Source: Eurosta solidaginis
Lineage: Eukaryota > Arthropoda > Insecta > Diptera > Tephritidae
NCBI RefSeq assembly: GCF_040869045.1
Contig: NC_090319.1
Span: 346,250,302-346,314,301, forward strand
DNA: 64,000 nucleotides
Reading direction: 5' to 3'
The notes under the pieces are model-generated. The model was not told the DNA's origin. It saw nothing but the letters and a program-made list of their open reading frames with translations, and searched no databases. Numbering within the stretch: the stretch's first letter is position 1; each line of letters opens with the position of its first letter. Positions 44,713-55,137 of the stretch are shown here, piece after piece. The position numbers and the translations under genes were made by a program.

Positions 44713-45210
44713 TACTCAAAAGTGCGTTTAAGATCTAATATAAAGGAAGTTAAACAAGAGAAAATATTTACGTGGAACTTCCTGACAATATACGGAGTAA
44801 TAATTTGTAGACTCAAAAGTAGAGTTCAAAACTATGAACAGAATACAGAACCTCACTGGTTAAAAGGGATATCATAGAAAAGTTAACTTTGGTTTGAAAG
44901 TTTTTCGATTTTTCAATTATAAAACATATTTAAAACCTTTTTTTTAATGTGTATTTTAAATACGTGTTTAATTTGTTAGTAAGTAAATTATAATCGCAGA
45001 AATTCACTGGCACTGAAATTCCAAAAAGACAGTAAGTACCGCCATTTTGATACCCACGGTAGTAAATGAGCTTTGAAAAAACTTGGGCAATACGGAAGTG
45101 TAAATTTTGTTTTTACTATTTTGGTTATTTTGAACAATTTTTTTTAGATAATTGCAAAGGAATTATAAGACATTGCTATAAGTGATATACATACATATTT
45201 TTTAAATTCA
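44713..45210. other. DNA upstream of the gene; possible intron and 3' splice site
   Basis: No TATA box or initiator is convincing. A T-rich run followed by AAATTCAG (ending 45210) looks like a 3' splice site. The transcript may therefore have an upstream non-coding exon outside what I can define. Confidence 0.4.
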
Positions 45211-45216
45211 GGATCA

Positions 45217-45237
45217 ATGAACATACGAGTTGAATAA
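45217..45237 (+). promoter_or_regulatory. Six-codon uORF ending 2 bases before the main ATG
   Basis: ATGAACATACGAGTTGAATAA encodes MNIRVE and stops at 45237; the gene's ATG is at 45240. Ribosomes that translate it would end right at the main start, which could lower or tune translation through reinitiation. This assumes the transcript includes this stretch. It lies between the putative 3' splice site at 45210 and the start codon. Confidence 0.5.
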
Positions 45238-45239
45238 AA

Positions 45240-47327
45240 ATGACACAGCTTAATAATAATTACCCACCAAATCATGCGCCGACGTACGACAATAGCCCAA
45301 TGCATCCACTGCTGGCAGCAATCAACGGAAATATGGACAAATATGCGTAAGGAAAAACATACATTTCTGTAATTAAGAAAATACCAACCCAAGCATTATA
45401 TTACGTTTCCCTACTTTCTTCTCATTTAATCACAGTAATGTCGAGGGCAGGACAGATTACCACGATCATATGATATCTGCAATGGAGCCTATGGAAGATG
45501 ATGAGACTCCCATGCAAAGAGCTTACCCTAACAGCGCAGTGGGAGGAACTAGTTGGGGTGGTGATCCAACTGCCACAGGCGGCAGTGGTGGCGGCACCGG
45601 TCACTCAGGTTATGGGTAGGAAATACGATAAAAACTATGAGCCCAGCAGGTATTAATTGTGCATTAAATCATTCATTTCTTTTCATGCTTTTTTACGCCA
45701 TTTAACTTGACTTTCGAATGACGCTGTGCATAGTTATGAGCAACCCTCTAGCGGTACTGGTGGTAGTGTCGGCGCTTATGGTGGCGGCGGCTATGGTGGC
45801 GGGTATGATTATCATCCAGCTGTACCTGTGCATGTACCTACTGGTGGTTCGCGTGCACCTTATGCAACAATGGGTAGTGGTTATGGAGCTCCTGTACAAC
45901 CACCTAAATATTATCAACCTCGTCCACATCCGCAGCCTGCATATCCGAACAAAGGGGGTGACAAAAAGAAGAAATACAACAAGAAAGACAGCAATGCTTC
46001 CACTATGAATGCGCTTACACTGCTAGCTTTTTTCTTCTTTATAAATCTATTACAAAATTGCCTCAAAGACAATATGGAAGCTATGAATCCCACTGTGATG
46101 GTAATGACTAAGAATATGGTGCGCAATCGCAATAGCAAATTGGCCGAAATGAACTCACGCGAACACAGCACTTCGCCAGCGTCAACATTTACATCGGGCG
46201 CAAATATTGTAGTGCAGCCAGAGGATTTGGTATCGGCAGCAGCTGGAGCAGCGGGCAATTCAATTGCGGCAGCAGCACCGGCGGAAAGTGGTGTGATTTT
46301 GCATACATCACCTTACAGTGATGGGGTCGGCGTAACTAAATTGTCTAATGTTGGTGTCTCTAATGCCGTGCATGTTGGAAATAATGTAGCTGGTGGTGCA
46401 AGTACAAACAGTGGCAACAGCAACAACAATCAAAACCATCAAAATAATAATTACGATAACAACAATCAATTCGCTCGGCCCCCTGAACCACAATTTAGTT
46501 ATGGCAGTGGTGGCATTACTACAAACCAACAGCACTACAACAATGTGCCAAATTATGGCAGCCAGCACAATCCAAATATTAACAACAACCAAGCGCATGC
46601 CCCTAATCCTCATTTCGGTCAGGTACCTTTTTCCGCCACGCCTACACCACCAGTTATTGCGCCAAACCACAATCCGCCAGCCAACTTTCATGACTCTTCA
46701 TTTCCATATCCCAATCAAACATTAATATCGGCAACAAGCGCAACTCTGACTCATCATCAATACTACCAAGCGCATCAGCAGCAACCACATCCGTATGTTC
46801 CTGAATATTTTGACCAAGAACCACATGAACCACAAATTCATCGGCCTCTCCCCAAACCACAAATATATCAGCCACAGCAACAACAACCATATGAAATAAA
46901 TCAATTTCAACAGCATACGGATTATGAAAGCCAGCCACATGAGCATCAGTCCGATCATCGTGTTCAATATCACGATGAGCATGATCAGCCACCACCACAA
47001 GATCATTTTCAGCACCATTATCCTATAGAACATCATTCGCTACCGGAACATCATTTTCCCATTGAACGTCGCCCATTGCGTCCCCCTGCTAGTCAGAGCG
47101 AGTCCTCAAATCTCTGGTCCTACAGTCCCAGTTCTTCATCGTTGAATGCAAATAAGCGTGGCTCGCATCACTCCCCACTCTCTTCGCACACATGGTCGTC
47201 CGGGTCATTGCCTTTACGCGTGAGTGGCAATAATAACTTTAATGATAAAGATGACGAAGATTATGACAGTCATGATGATATGTTTTTCACACGTTCCCAT
47301 AGAAGATCATATATAGAGAAACTATAA
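45240..47327 (+). CDS. Three-exon gene for a ~626-residue low-complexity protein with one hydrophobic segment; function unknown
   Basis: Exons: 45240-45346, 45436-45615 and 45734-47327. The introns are 89 and 118 bp with GTAAGG...CACAG and GTAGGA...CATAG borders, and phases fit throughout. An in-frame TGA at 45231 and the AAAATG context support the start. The protein begins MTQLNNNYPPNHAPTYDN, then an acidic stretch (MEPMEDDETPM) and a Gly-rich region (about residues 75-125). Near residue 195 a hydrophobic segment, 'ALTLLAFFFFINLLQNCL', follows a lysine-rich stretch and is followed by 'MNPTVMVMT'. The rest is Asn-, Pro- and His/Gln-rich, ending acidic then basic. This could be a single-pass membrane protein with a disordered tail. 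I do not recognise an orthologue. Frames on the other strand are shadows. Confidence 0.85.
45347..45435 (+). other. Intron 1 of the gene, 89 bp
   Basis: It begins GTAAGGAAAAAC and ends in a pyrimidine-rich stretch then CACAG. Joining the exons gives GC+T, an Ala codon. Confidence 0.8.
45616..45733 (+). other. Intron 2 of the gene, 118 bp
   Basis: It begins GTAGGAAATACG and ends GTGCATAG. Joining gives GG+T, a Gly codon, and continues the YGYEQ frame. The acceptor lacks a strong pyrimidine tract, so it is slightly less certain than intron 1. Confidence 0.7.
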
Positions 47328-47674
47328 TAACGGCTGCAAACAAATAGAATATCGAAATCTAATTCCCTTCAGAAAAGAAAATTCATTCAAAAATGTATAG
47401 GCTTTCATTTATTAAAACTATTTGTTTCGAAACAAGCTTCGACTGACCCTTGCCCATCCGTCGTCTTTTAATGCAAAAATTAAGATGTCTTTATCGGATT
47501 CGGTTCAGTATTTGATTTGACTATTACTTTAATTTCGAAATTGGGAACTTCGATAAGATGCGATAACTAATTAAAGAATACTGTTAGGCAGACAAATTGG
47601 TAGGTGGCTCCATGACTACGATGCCCGTCCGTCCTTTACTTCATGCATCAGCCCTTTGAAATTTGTTTGATATG
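47328..47674 (+). other. 3' UTR and downstream DNA of the gene
   Basis: The region is AT-rich, holds the ATTAAA signal, and has no further open frame. Confidence 0.45.
47411..47416 (+). terminator. Probable poly(A) signal ATTAAA
   Basis: ATTAAA lies 84 bp after the stop codon, in a T-rich setting with GT-rich sequence shortly after. It is the best candidate for the end of the transcript. Confidence 0.45.
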
Positions 47675-47960
47675 TAAACATCAGAATTTATCGATTATTT
47701 ATTGAAAAGTAATCGGTATGTAATTGAAAACTATCAGTTTGTTATCGGTTTATTATCGATTTGTTATCGGAAAGTTATTGACTAGTTTTTGAAAAGTTAT
47801 AGAGTTCTCTCGAAGAGGTATCGACTATTTATAGGAAGGATAGATTTGTTATTGAAAAGTCAATTTTCGAAAGGACATCAATTTGTTTCGGCGTGTAACA
47901 AGCCGATAACATACTCATATTTTGACGATAATAGTAATCTATCAATATTAATCGAATCAT
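47675..47960 (+). repeat. CGATA-rich degenerate array, locus 2
   Basis: 'GTTATCGGTTTATTATCGAT' and similar words recur every ~10-20 bp, in the orientation opposite to locus 1. Confidence 0.7.
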
Positions 47961-48039
47961 AAAACAATACCTTTTCCACGGTGGCTCTGAACAACTTTGA
48001 CCGTGGCGAACTCCTTTTAACATGCATTTTCACCCAAAA

Positions 48040-48530
48040 TGCTTCCCCTCATCACTCAATTCACCAAAAAAAGGTGGCAGTAGAGTAAAACGAATGTTTC
48101 ACACTACAGGTATTTATGACTACCTCCGATTCAATTTCCTGCAGTACTGTTAGTCCAATGCTATGGCGAGCATCGGATCGGCAAGTTAAAGCAATTCGCA
48201 GCACCTCTCTGCGTTCTCTCTTGATCAAGGTCCAAAGCGATTCAGAACTTTCGGTGTTTCGTTGCATGTGCTAAAACTTATACACGGTTGAAGATCACAG
48301 AAAAGGAGACTAATGTGAGCAGCTTCCTTTTACATGACTTTGCACTGAATATGTTTTACCCTGACTCGTTATATTGTGCACAGTGCTTCCACATGCTCAT
48401 CGAATGTGCTCCAAGAAGGTGAGCCTTTATTAAGGGTTACCCCAAAGTATATCGTTGAACTGCATGTTTCAATTTGTTGGTCCTCAACCGTCATACTAAT
48501 GATAGCAGGGTTCATGATAAACAAAAAAAA
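48040..48530 (-). pseudogene. R1-like LINE fragment: reverse transcriptase thumb region
   Basis: The minus strand reads 'MTVEDQQIETCSSTIYFGVT' and 'LNKGSPSWSTFDEHVEALC' (about 48510-48380), the 'YLGVTLD...W..H' block after the palm. Further on comes 'SLWTLIKRERREVLRIALT' and 'CRSDARHSIGLTVLQ' (about 48240-48130), like the 'QRRVLLRIACAYRTVS' block of R1-type elements. Stops and shifts break it. A SINE is attached at its upstream side. Confidence 0.6.
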
Positions 48531-48534
48531 TGCA

Positions 48535-48870
48535 ATGAGCAATAGCTTTCGAAGAGATTTTAGGACGAGCTTCTCTTCTAATTTGCGTCGTGTTCCTTTT
48601 AATTTTCCTATAATTTGACTTTGCGGGACCTACGCGTTTTACGCCTACTCCGAACGGCATCTGCGAGGCAAATGAGTTTTCACTAAGATGCTTTTCATGG
48701 CAGAAATACACTCGGATTGTTTGCCAAATCACTTCCGAGGGGCGACCCCGCTTAGAAAGACTTTTTTCTTATTGAAAAAACTTGTTTCTATTGCTTTGCC
48801 TGGGAATCGAGCCCAGGATATTCGGTGTGGTGAACGTAGCACGCTACCGTCAAACCCCGGCGTCCGCCTA
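48535..48870 (-). mobile_element. tRNA-derived SINE, copy 10
   Basis: The minus strand has the head 'GGCGGACGCCGGGGTTTGAC', a B-box-like 'GGGCTCGATTCCC', and the body to 'GAAGAGAAGCTCGTCC'. The 3' tail is lost and small deletions occur (the 'CAATAGAAACAAG' area). Confidence 0.85.
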
Positions 48871-49678
48871 GACCATCAACATCCATATATTTACACTATG
48901 AGTGACCTGGTTTAGTTTAAGCATCGTCTCCGTAGGCAATAGGGAAGGTGCTTTCTGAATTGCCCAATCGTATGTATCAATACAGAGACCTGTGCCAAGC
49001 AAAGAAGCCTGGGATCTTTCGCAAGATATGTAATGGATACTTCGGTACCTTAAAGGAGCGTTCTACTGCCTCAAGAGCGTAATTACACATGGCTCTGTAA
49101 GACATATTTCATGCCCAGCTGGTAAGACTTTCGATCTAGTAAGACTTTCGATCCCACCCGATATTACGTTGTCTAGACATTCTTTGCTGAATTCATCACT
49201 TCTCCTCCATCTAGAAAACATATTGTGTATTGAGTTTTCGCGTACCTTCATAAATGCATATAAAGCATTATTTGTTTTAGATCAAAAGCTCGTATACGAA
49301 ACTATTCAACGAGAGATTGTTGACATTAAGGGAGGGTTGGTATTCTTAGATACGCCTCAGGAACCGAAAAAAAATTTCTGCTAAATTTAATATGAGCCGA
49401 TGTAAAATCAAAGAGAGAAATCGCTGTGGCAGTTGCTTCCTCAGGAATCCCGGCTACTCTTAGGTGTGTTACAGCTCACTCCGCATTTAAATTACGACTG
49501 TCTCTGCAAACATCTGATACAATGATGTGAAATATAAGCAAAGGCCCAGGCGAGAGTGAGGTTCGAAAGACATGTAAGACGTTTGGGATGAGTGCATCAT
49601 GGCTCATAAAAAGTAGCTAGAAGTGTTTGGGACTTTGGGACTTGAGGGGTGATGATCTTCCCGGTAGTGGTATTTTAG
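48871..49678. other. Unassigned DNA
   Basis: No gene recognised. A short tandem duplication 'TAAGACTTTCGATC' occurs at about 49121-49153. Confidence 0.4.
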
Positions 49679-50059
49679 TAGTATGGAAAAGGCGGTTCTA
49701 ACTCAAATGGTGAAAGGAAAAGTATATAGATACTGACATAAATATATGTAACCGCAAAACCGCAACTGTGTATGTGTGTGTGTAACCGCAAAACAGCAAA
49801 TGTGTGTGTGTGTGTACGTGTTAACTTTGTGAACCCAGCAAGAAATCGAGCAACTCAGCGATCAGTATCTGATCAGTATCAGATCAGTCTAATCAGATAC
49901 TGATGTGATACTGATCAGTCCCTCGATTTCTTGCTGGGTTCACAAAGTTCACACGCACACACACACACACATTTGCTGTTTTGCGGTTACATATATTTAT
50001 GTCAGTATCTATATACTTTTCCTTTCACCATTTGAGTTAGAACAGCCTTTTCCATACTA
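49679..50059. repeat. 381-bp near-perfect palindrome
   Basis: The left arm (49679-49858) and right arm (49922-50059) are inverted copies from TAGTATGGAAAAGG at the tips to 'ACCCAGCAAGAAATCGAG' near the centre, with only a few differences. The left arm has an extra ~42 bp from duplication of the 'CCGCAAAAC...GTGTGTGT' block. The loop holds several GATCAGTATC/GATACTGATC words that pair again. It has no coding frame. It could be a foldback MITE or a source of hairpin RNA. Confidence 0.85.
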
Positions 50060-50597
50060 ATTACTTTGCTCTAACTTTCTGCAGATTTCCGACAAATTAT
50101 GCCAGCTATTCCGACATGAACACCCACAGATGATGTGAATGCGGGCTAAAAATCGTTCGCATAACGTGCGAAAAATAACTATCTCTACTATCATATTTGT
50201 ATGCGTATTTGGACGAAGACGCTTCAGAAGAAGTGTTTGCGAATGTTCCATAAAAATTATGCTTCGTAATTTGGAGGTACTTTCTACCCCTAGAAGGTTG
50301 AGGGACTCAGCCCGAGCAAACCAACCGTCCGTCGGCATTGAAAGTACAGCAACTTCCGACGGAGTATTTCACGGTAGGACCTGGAGGTAATGGTACTTAG
50401 ACGGTAGGAGTTTTGTGCAGGTTAAATTCCTACACTGACTTTCAGGCTTTCTCCTATGAAAATAAAAAAAGAAACCTCCAATGTACAGATTGAATAGTTT
50501 ATATTTTATCAATATAAAGTAATTCACCACAAAATCACGCCTTTCCTTTTTCAAAAGTTAATAAATAAAACTGACTTATGACGAAAGCGCCACGAGA
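50060..50597. other. Unassigned DNA
   Basis: No family recognised; open frames on both strands lack motifs. Confidence 0.4.
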
Positions 50598-50608
50598 CTC
50601 CATATTTT

Positions 50609-51033
50609 GACCCCAGCGGGTTAGGGGATCAGAATATACCCGCAGTAGGTATGCCTGTCGTAAGAGGCGACTAAAATACCAGATTCAAGGGGCTGTGTAG
50701 CGCAACCTTTCAGGTTGCCAGCGCAATATATAACTTCTCCAAACCCAATTGTCAACCTCACCAATCCGCGGCGAATCCTGTTTCACTAACAGACGAGGCT
50801 CTGGCGACCCCAAGCTCCTCATGGAACTTGGGGGTAAGGAGGGAGGGAATGGCCTGAAGGTTTAATGTGGCCACATAAATCGTTCCCGAAATGGTCGGGC
50901 TAGCACCTTAATGGTGCTATGGTACCGGAGCGTATCGGATTTGTATCCGGCAAAGGACCATCACATCGATAACACTCCCCAAAGCCTTCGGGGAGCAACC
51001 TTAACGGTATAGCAACAACAACAACAACAACAA
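50609..51033 (+). mobile_element. CAA-tailed retroposon, 425 bp, 11-bp duplication
   Basis: CTCCATATTTT lies directly before (50598-50608) and after (51034-51044). The 5' part has 'CGGGTTAGGGGATCAGAATA' and 'GTCGTAAGAGGCGACTAAAA', the latter able to form a small GTCG/CGAC stem. The 3' end is a CAACAACAAC run. No long frame is present. It may be a SINE or an internally deleted LINE made of 5' and 3' ends. Partial copies lie at 1-90 and 33995-34275. Confidence 0.85.
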
Positions 51034-51044
51034 CTCCATATTTT

Positions 51045-52149
51045 ATACCAGTGCTAATCCAAAAGCTCAAATAGAAAAGAAATATAATACAAAAGTGAGC
51101 CTGATAGATGATCAAAGCCTTATTAATTTTGAGCTTAGGAGAAGTAAAAAATCAAAAAGTTAAGCATCGAAAAAAAATAAAATACTAAAATTGCTATTTT
51201 CGCTCGAACATCTTGCTAATATCAAAAGCAAGATTATGTGCAGCTGCAGGAAAATCTATTTCAGTGCCCATAGCAACATTAACTAGGATTAGCATATGGG
51301 GAAGTACGGATAAAGAGTTGCATCTATGCTTGCGTTGACAGTGAGAAAAGTAAAAGGGGGAGAAGTAATTACAGTAATCCTAATAGAAATTTCTAACATG
51401 GCCACAAGTACTCGTAGCACTCGAAAGGGCAGGAAGCCATGCAGCAGCGGCAGCTTATAAAGCTAAACACATACAACAACATTGCACTTATGCAGATGCA
51501 GAAGCTGTGCGTGTCAGTAGCACAAAGGCATTCGCCCCAAAATTGATGCAATAACTACAAAAAAGTGATCGAAAAATAAGCAAAAAATAAAATTTTGCAT
51601 TAAAAATTAACAAAAAAAAAAAAAAAATAATAAATAAACGAGAAGAAACTGAAAAGGTAACGGGCAACTGCAATGTGCTATCTGCATATATAGAAAATAT
51701 TAATGCTTGAGAACATGGTCACAGCCAAGTAAAACCAGAGACAATTTTAAGATAGAGATGTTGCAGGGACGAAAAATAGTGTGAAGCAAGTTTCACAAAA
51801 TTCTAGTAGGTCACATTCACCACTTACCACAGCAGAATTTGTTAAACTACCGCTGTCTGTATTTATTATTTAACAATTATTTGCACCACTTCCGGTTGAG
51901 CGAGCAAATAGTGTGGACGGCTTTTTTCTGCAATTTCATTTTAACAAAAAAAATTCTGCAATAAAGTTGTTTTCAATTAACAGAAAGTGTGTAATCTAAA
52001 TATAGAGTGTGGTAAGCTGGCTTTATTTCCAAGGTAAGCTGCATTGTTATATTTATTTATTTATTTTTTAAGGTGCATTGTTAAAAAATACAGTTTTTTA
52101 TACTTTTTTGTGCTGACCAAATACAGCAAACAGCTGTGTAGGTGACGCA
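51045..52149. other. Unassigned, probably including the I-like element's 5' UTR
   Basis: No gene is seen. The stretch just before 52150 should be the 5' UTR of the LINE that follows, but its start cannot be fixed. Several A/T homopolymer runs occur. Confidence 0.4.
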
Positions 52150-53601
52150 ATGGCGTCAAATAACGAAGAAACTGGTGGAGTGCCTAAAGAGCCGCCAACA
52201 AAAAGGACTTGGAATCAGAAAATTGTACTAGGCAAACCCAAAATGTTAAAATTTCACTCACCCAAAGTAATGAAAAAACCGCCAATATTCCTTCTACTAG
52301 TATAACAAAAAATACAAGGAATACAGTTAGCGAAAATCCAGTTAGGACAGGAGTTTTTATTAATACAAATGGTGAAACAAGGGAAACGGTATTTTACCCA
52401 GCAAGCCATAAGGGTAAAGCTAGTGTTCTTTTCGATATATCAAATTCCGAAAACGTGCAAAATAAAAATGTTCAAAATGGCCTCTATCTACGGAGAAAAA
52501 TTGAAAAGTTTAACATCGAGGGAATCTCGACTATGAAATCAATTGGTTTAACTCTATATAGAGTTATTCTTGAAAATGGAACTATGCAAATAGATGCATA
52601 ATAAATAAAATTCTAAAAGATAAAAATATCCGAACTTTTGTTCCAAAGACTTATATCGAGTCTTACGGGGTTATTAAGGGCATTCCACCAGAAAATACGG
52701 ATGACGAAATCAAAGAAAGTTTGATTTCTAAAACTCCCATAACGTCAGTTCAAAGATTCACCAAAAAGGAAAGTAAGGATAGTGATACCAGGGTTTCGAC
52801 CTGGTCAGTAAAATTGGATTTTCTGGAGATAAAATCCCAGCAGAAGTAATTCTACACTATTCAATTCTTGAAGTTCACTATTTCTATCCCATGGTAAGAC
52901 AATGCTATAAATGTGGAAGGTTGGGTTACACACAGATGGCATGTAGATCCAAGAAAAGATGTCTTAAGTGTGGGAAAAAAGAGGTGTGCATAAACAACTG
53001 TGAATCTGAATGCATTATGTGTGGGGACACGTCGCATATTGCATTTGCCAGAAAAATTTGCTCAGCATGGGAAAAAGAAAATCACAGCAACAAATTAATG
53101 ATATTAAAAAAACAAACGAGGAAAGAGGTACTTAAGGAAATTAAGCTAGAATCCCAAAATAGATTTGAACTTCTCAGTGGGGACCATTTCCCTGACCTTA
53201 ATACACATAAAAACCACTCAAAAGACAATCAAATTGAGATAAACAAAATTTCAACACCAATGTCTTACTCTAAGGTTGTAAGACGTCAAAGTGCAAAAGT
53301 ACTAAATTAAGAAAAACCGACGTACAGTGGGGGAGCTAGACCGAAAAAATTACAAAATAACGGTGTGGCGTTTAATCAGCCCAACCTATATTTAGTATCC
53401 GAAATTGAAAAAATTACAACTGAAATGACGAAATTTCCTAGGGATGCCTTCCGTCAGGTAGACTTCACTGCAGGTGTAAATGCCTTTGTGCATTTTGCTG
53501 ACAGACTTAAACAAACATTTGCAATTTTAGAAGAGACAGAATCGGAAGGTATGATGGAGGATGAGGAGAAATCAAACCATTTTGAGAGTGTTACAATATA
53601 A
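52150..53601 (+). pseudogene. I-like ORF1 (Gag-like) with CCHC knuckles, frameshifted
   Basis: ATG at 52150 opens 'MASNNEETGGVPKEPPTKRT'; a shift near 52209 moves to the frame running to 52601, then another to 'SYGVIKGIPPENTDDEIKES' and 'ITSVQRFTKKES'. From 52891 the frame holds 'QCYKCGRLGYTQMACRSKKR' and 'CLKCGKKEVCINNC', then 'CIMCGDTSH', giving CCHC-type RNA-binding knuckles, some with altered spacing. The end 'NPNL...FVHFADRLKQTFAILE' lies at 53365-53601. This is the nucleic-acid chaperone protein of I-type LINEs. At least three frame breaks make it a pseudogene. Confidence 0.8.
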
Positions 53602-53960
53602 TATTAAGTCTTTCCTCGTGTTCCAGTGGTGCATGGGCCGGATGCGGATGGAGGTTTGGCATGCGAATGATATGGCATGTGAACCATATGGATCGCATTG
53701 TTGTTGCGTTTGCATGTTGGATCTCTGTCCGTGTCCGGTTTCATGTACCATTGGAACACGAGTACAAAGACAACTTTGACTTTTTTTAAACTCGAAAGAA
53801 TTTGAAACAGCGTGTCTCAGTGAAGTTTTTTCACATGAGGACACAAACAAAAATAAAAATACATCAAATTTTAGTATTATTGAAAAGAAAAGAAGTGACG
53901 GTTGTGGCGGAGTGGCTATTGTTCTTCTCAAATCAATTCGTTCCAGAAATACCAAAAAAA
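53562..53960 (+). pseudogene. Start of ORF2 endonuclease, split by a hairpin
   Basis: It begins overlapping the end of ORF1 with 'TILRVLQYNIKSF', the first strand of the endonuclease. After the hairpin (53607-53772) it resumes as 'FETACLSEVFSHED' and 'KKRSDGCGGVAIVLLKSIRS', the Glu-containing strand and the 'DGxGGVAI' turn of the LINE endonuclease. The remainder is deleted. Confidence 0.75.
53607..53772 (+). repeat. 166-bp hairpin whose aligned arm differences are all G-U pairs
   Basis: The arms pair from GTCTTT/AAAGAC at the base through CTCGTGTTCC/GGAACACGAG and on to CATGC/GCATG, with CCATATGG at the centre. Within the first ~46 bp from 53615, about 14 positions are not Watson-Crick. At each, the plus-strand bases are G opposite T, so RNA from this strand would still pair. 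There is also a one-base bulge and, near the base, a short gap. The block is foreign to the endonuclease frame around it. Confidence 0.8.
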
Positions 53961-54009
53961 AACCCTCGTATCACAACTCAACACTCGAAGCAAAATAAAT
54001 TAAGACAAT

Positions 54010-54328
54010 TAACAGATTAATAACAGGTCACACCTATGATAAAGTATACTTAAATAAAGTTAAAATAGTCGATACAAACCTCTGTGATGTCTGTCATTTG
54101 CTTGACAACTATACCCACATGATCTTCGCTTGCAGGGAATATGACACAATAAGAACTAAATACAATGCAGCAAAAACATACAAAGATTGCACTAAAATCC
54201 TAAAAAAAAAAGATCTTTGTAACTTCATGAGTGAAGCAAAGTTGGAAAAAAATGTTAAATTACGTAGCAAAATAATTGCATTCCACAATATAACTAACAT
54301 ATATTTTATATCAAAGACTGACACATAA
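54010..54328 (+). pseudogene. C-terminal end of I-like ORF2
   Basis: 'INRLITGHTYDKVYLNKVKI' then 'DTNLCDVCHLLDNYTHMIFA' and 'CREYDTIR' show the C-terminal Cys/His motif (C-x2-C-x7-H-x4-C). The frame stays open to the stop at 54326-54328, 22 bp before the A-rich tail. Confidence 0.8.
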
Positions 54329-54382
54329 ACTTATATGTGATATATACAAAAAAAAAAAAAAAAACAAAAAAAAAAAAAAAAC

Positions 54383-54763
54383 TTCATATACATATCTATA
54401 TGTATCACTTTAACACTGGTTACAAATTTTCGTTTTCAACAATTTTTTATCTTTGTTTAACAATTTCGTTTTAGTCATACAGCAGAAGAGGTCAACGCAA
54501 ATTGGCATCTTTTTTGTTTTTTATTTTTTGTTTTTTGTTCTTTTATTTGTTTCAATCTTTTCCGTTTTTTTCGCTCAATGCACAAACCGAAAGTGGGCTT
54601 ATACTTAGCCCTTTTTATATTGTAATCGTTCCAAAAACTACAAACACAAATATCGCTATACTGCCTCAAGGGCAATCGTTTCACAATCAAACAACTCGTT
54701 TGAAGCCCTATTACACTGCAACATTGAGAAATCAACATCAATCAAAGCTAACTGGGATACTAT
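54383..54763. other. Unassigned DNA
   Basis: Nothing recognised between the LINE tail and the LTR piece; T-rich at 54500-54570. Confidence 0.35.
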
Positions 54764-55137
54764 TGTTACGAATATTAGCAAAACTAAGGGGTGCTGCTAT
54801 CTCTAAGCCGATGCTAAACAGTGATATCATGCACATCCATAGATCAATCATTATGTATCTACATAAACGAAACAATAATTGCGTCTACACATATGTACCA
54901 TGTACGTATACGAGCAGCGGAGAATCAATGCACAAACACATGCATTTATCTGAAATACTCCTGAAAGTATGCAATGAGAGAAGCTACAAAATCGTGCAAT
55001 TGTAGTTACAGCTGAGAAGTTTGAGAGCTGATGGCAACTAGTAGATTCTGGAAGCGCCTAGAAGATGCGAACGTTGAAATCAGAGAGTATAAAAGGCAGC
55101 AAATGTAGAGGCGCTGGAATTCAGTTTAAGTTGAGCT
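54764..55137 (+). mobile_element. Truncated LTR, same subfamily as 60989-61608
   Basis: It starts TGTTACGAATATTAGCA and follows the reverse complement of the 60989-61608 LTR through 'ACGAGCAGCGGAGA', 'TTACAGCTGAGAAGTTTGA', the TATA-like 'GAGTATAAAAGGC' and 'GAGGCGCTGGAATTCAGTTT', then breaks off. The 3' third is missing. Confidence 0.8.

Larger units (their letters stand above)
52150..54382 (+). mobile_element. I-like LINE, internally deleted
   Basis: It contains, in order, a decayed ORF1 with zinc knuckles, the start of an ORF2 endonuclease interrupted by a hairpin, a jump to the ORF2 C-terminus, and a 3' end of two A-runs (54350-54382). Most of the endonuclease and all of the reverse transcriptase and RNase H are missing. 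The deletion joint is near 53950-54010. It cannot move by itself. Confidence 0.8.

Noticed and set aside
46308..47036. Minus-strand and other-frame open frames rich in Val/Ile or Leu/Met
   Set aside because: They are shadows of the codon-biased exon 3 of the real gene, whose frame joins two upstream exons with proper splice sites.
918..48870. tRNA genes at the SINE heads
   Set aside because: They have A- and B-box-like motifs but no full cloverleaf, and all ten are followed by the same SINE body.
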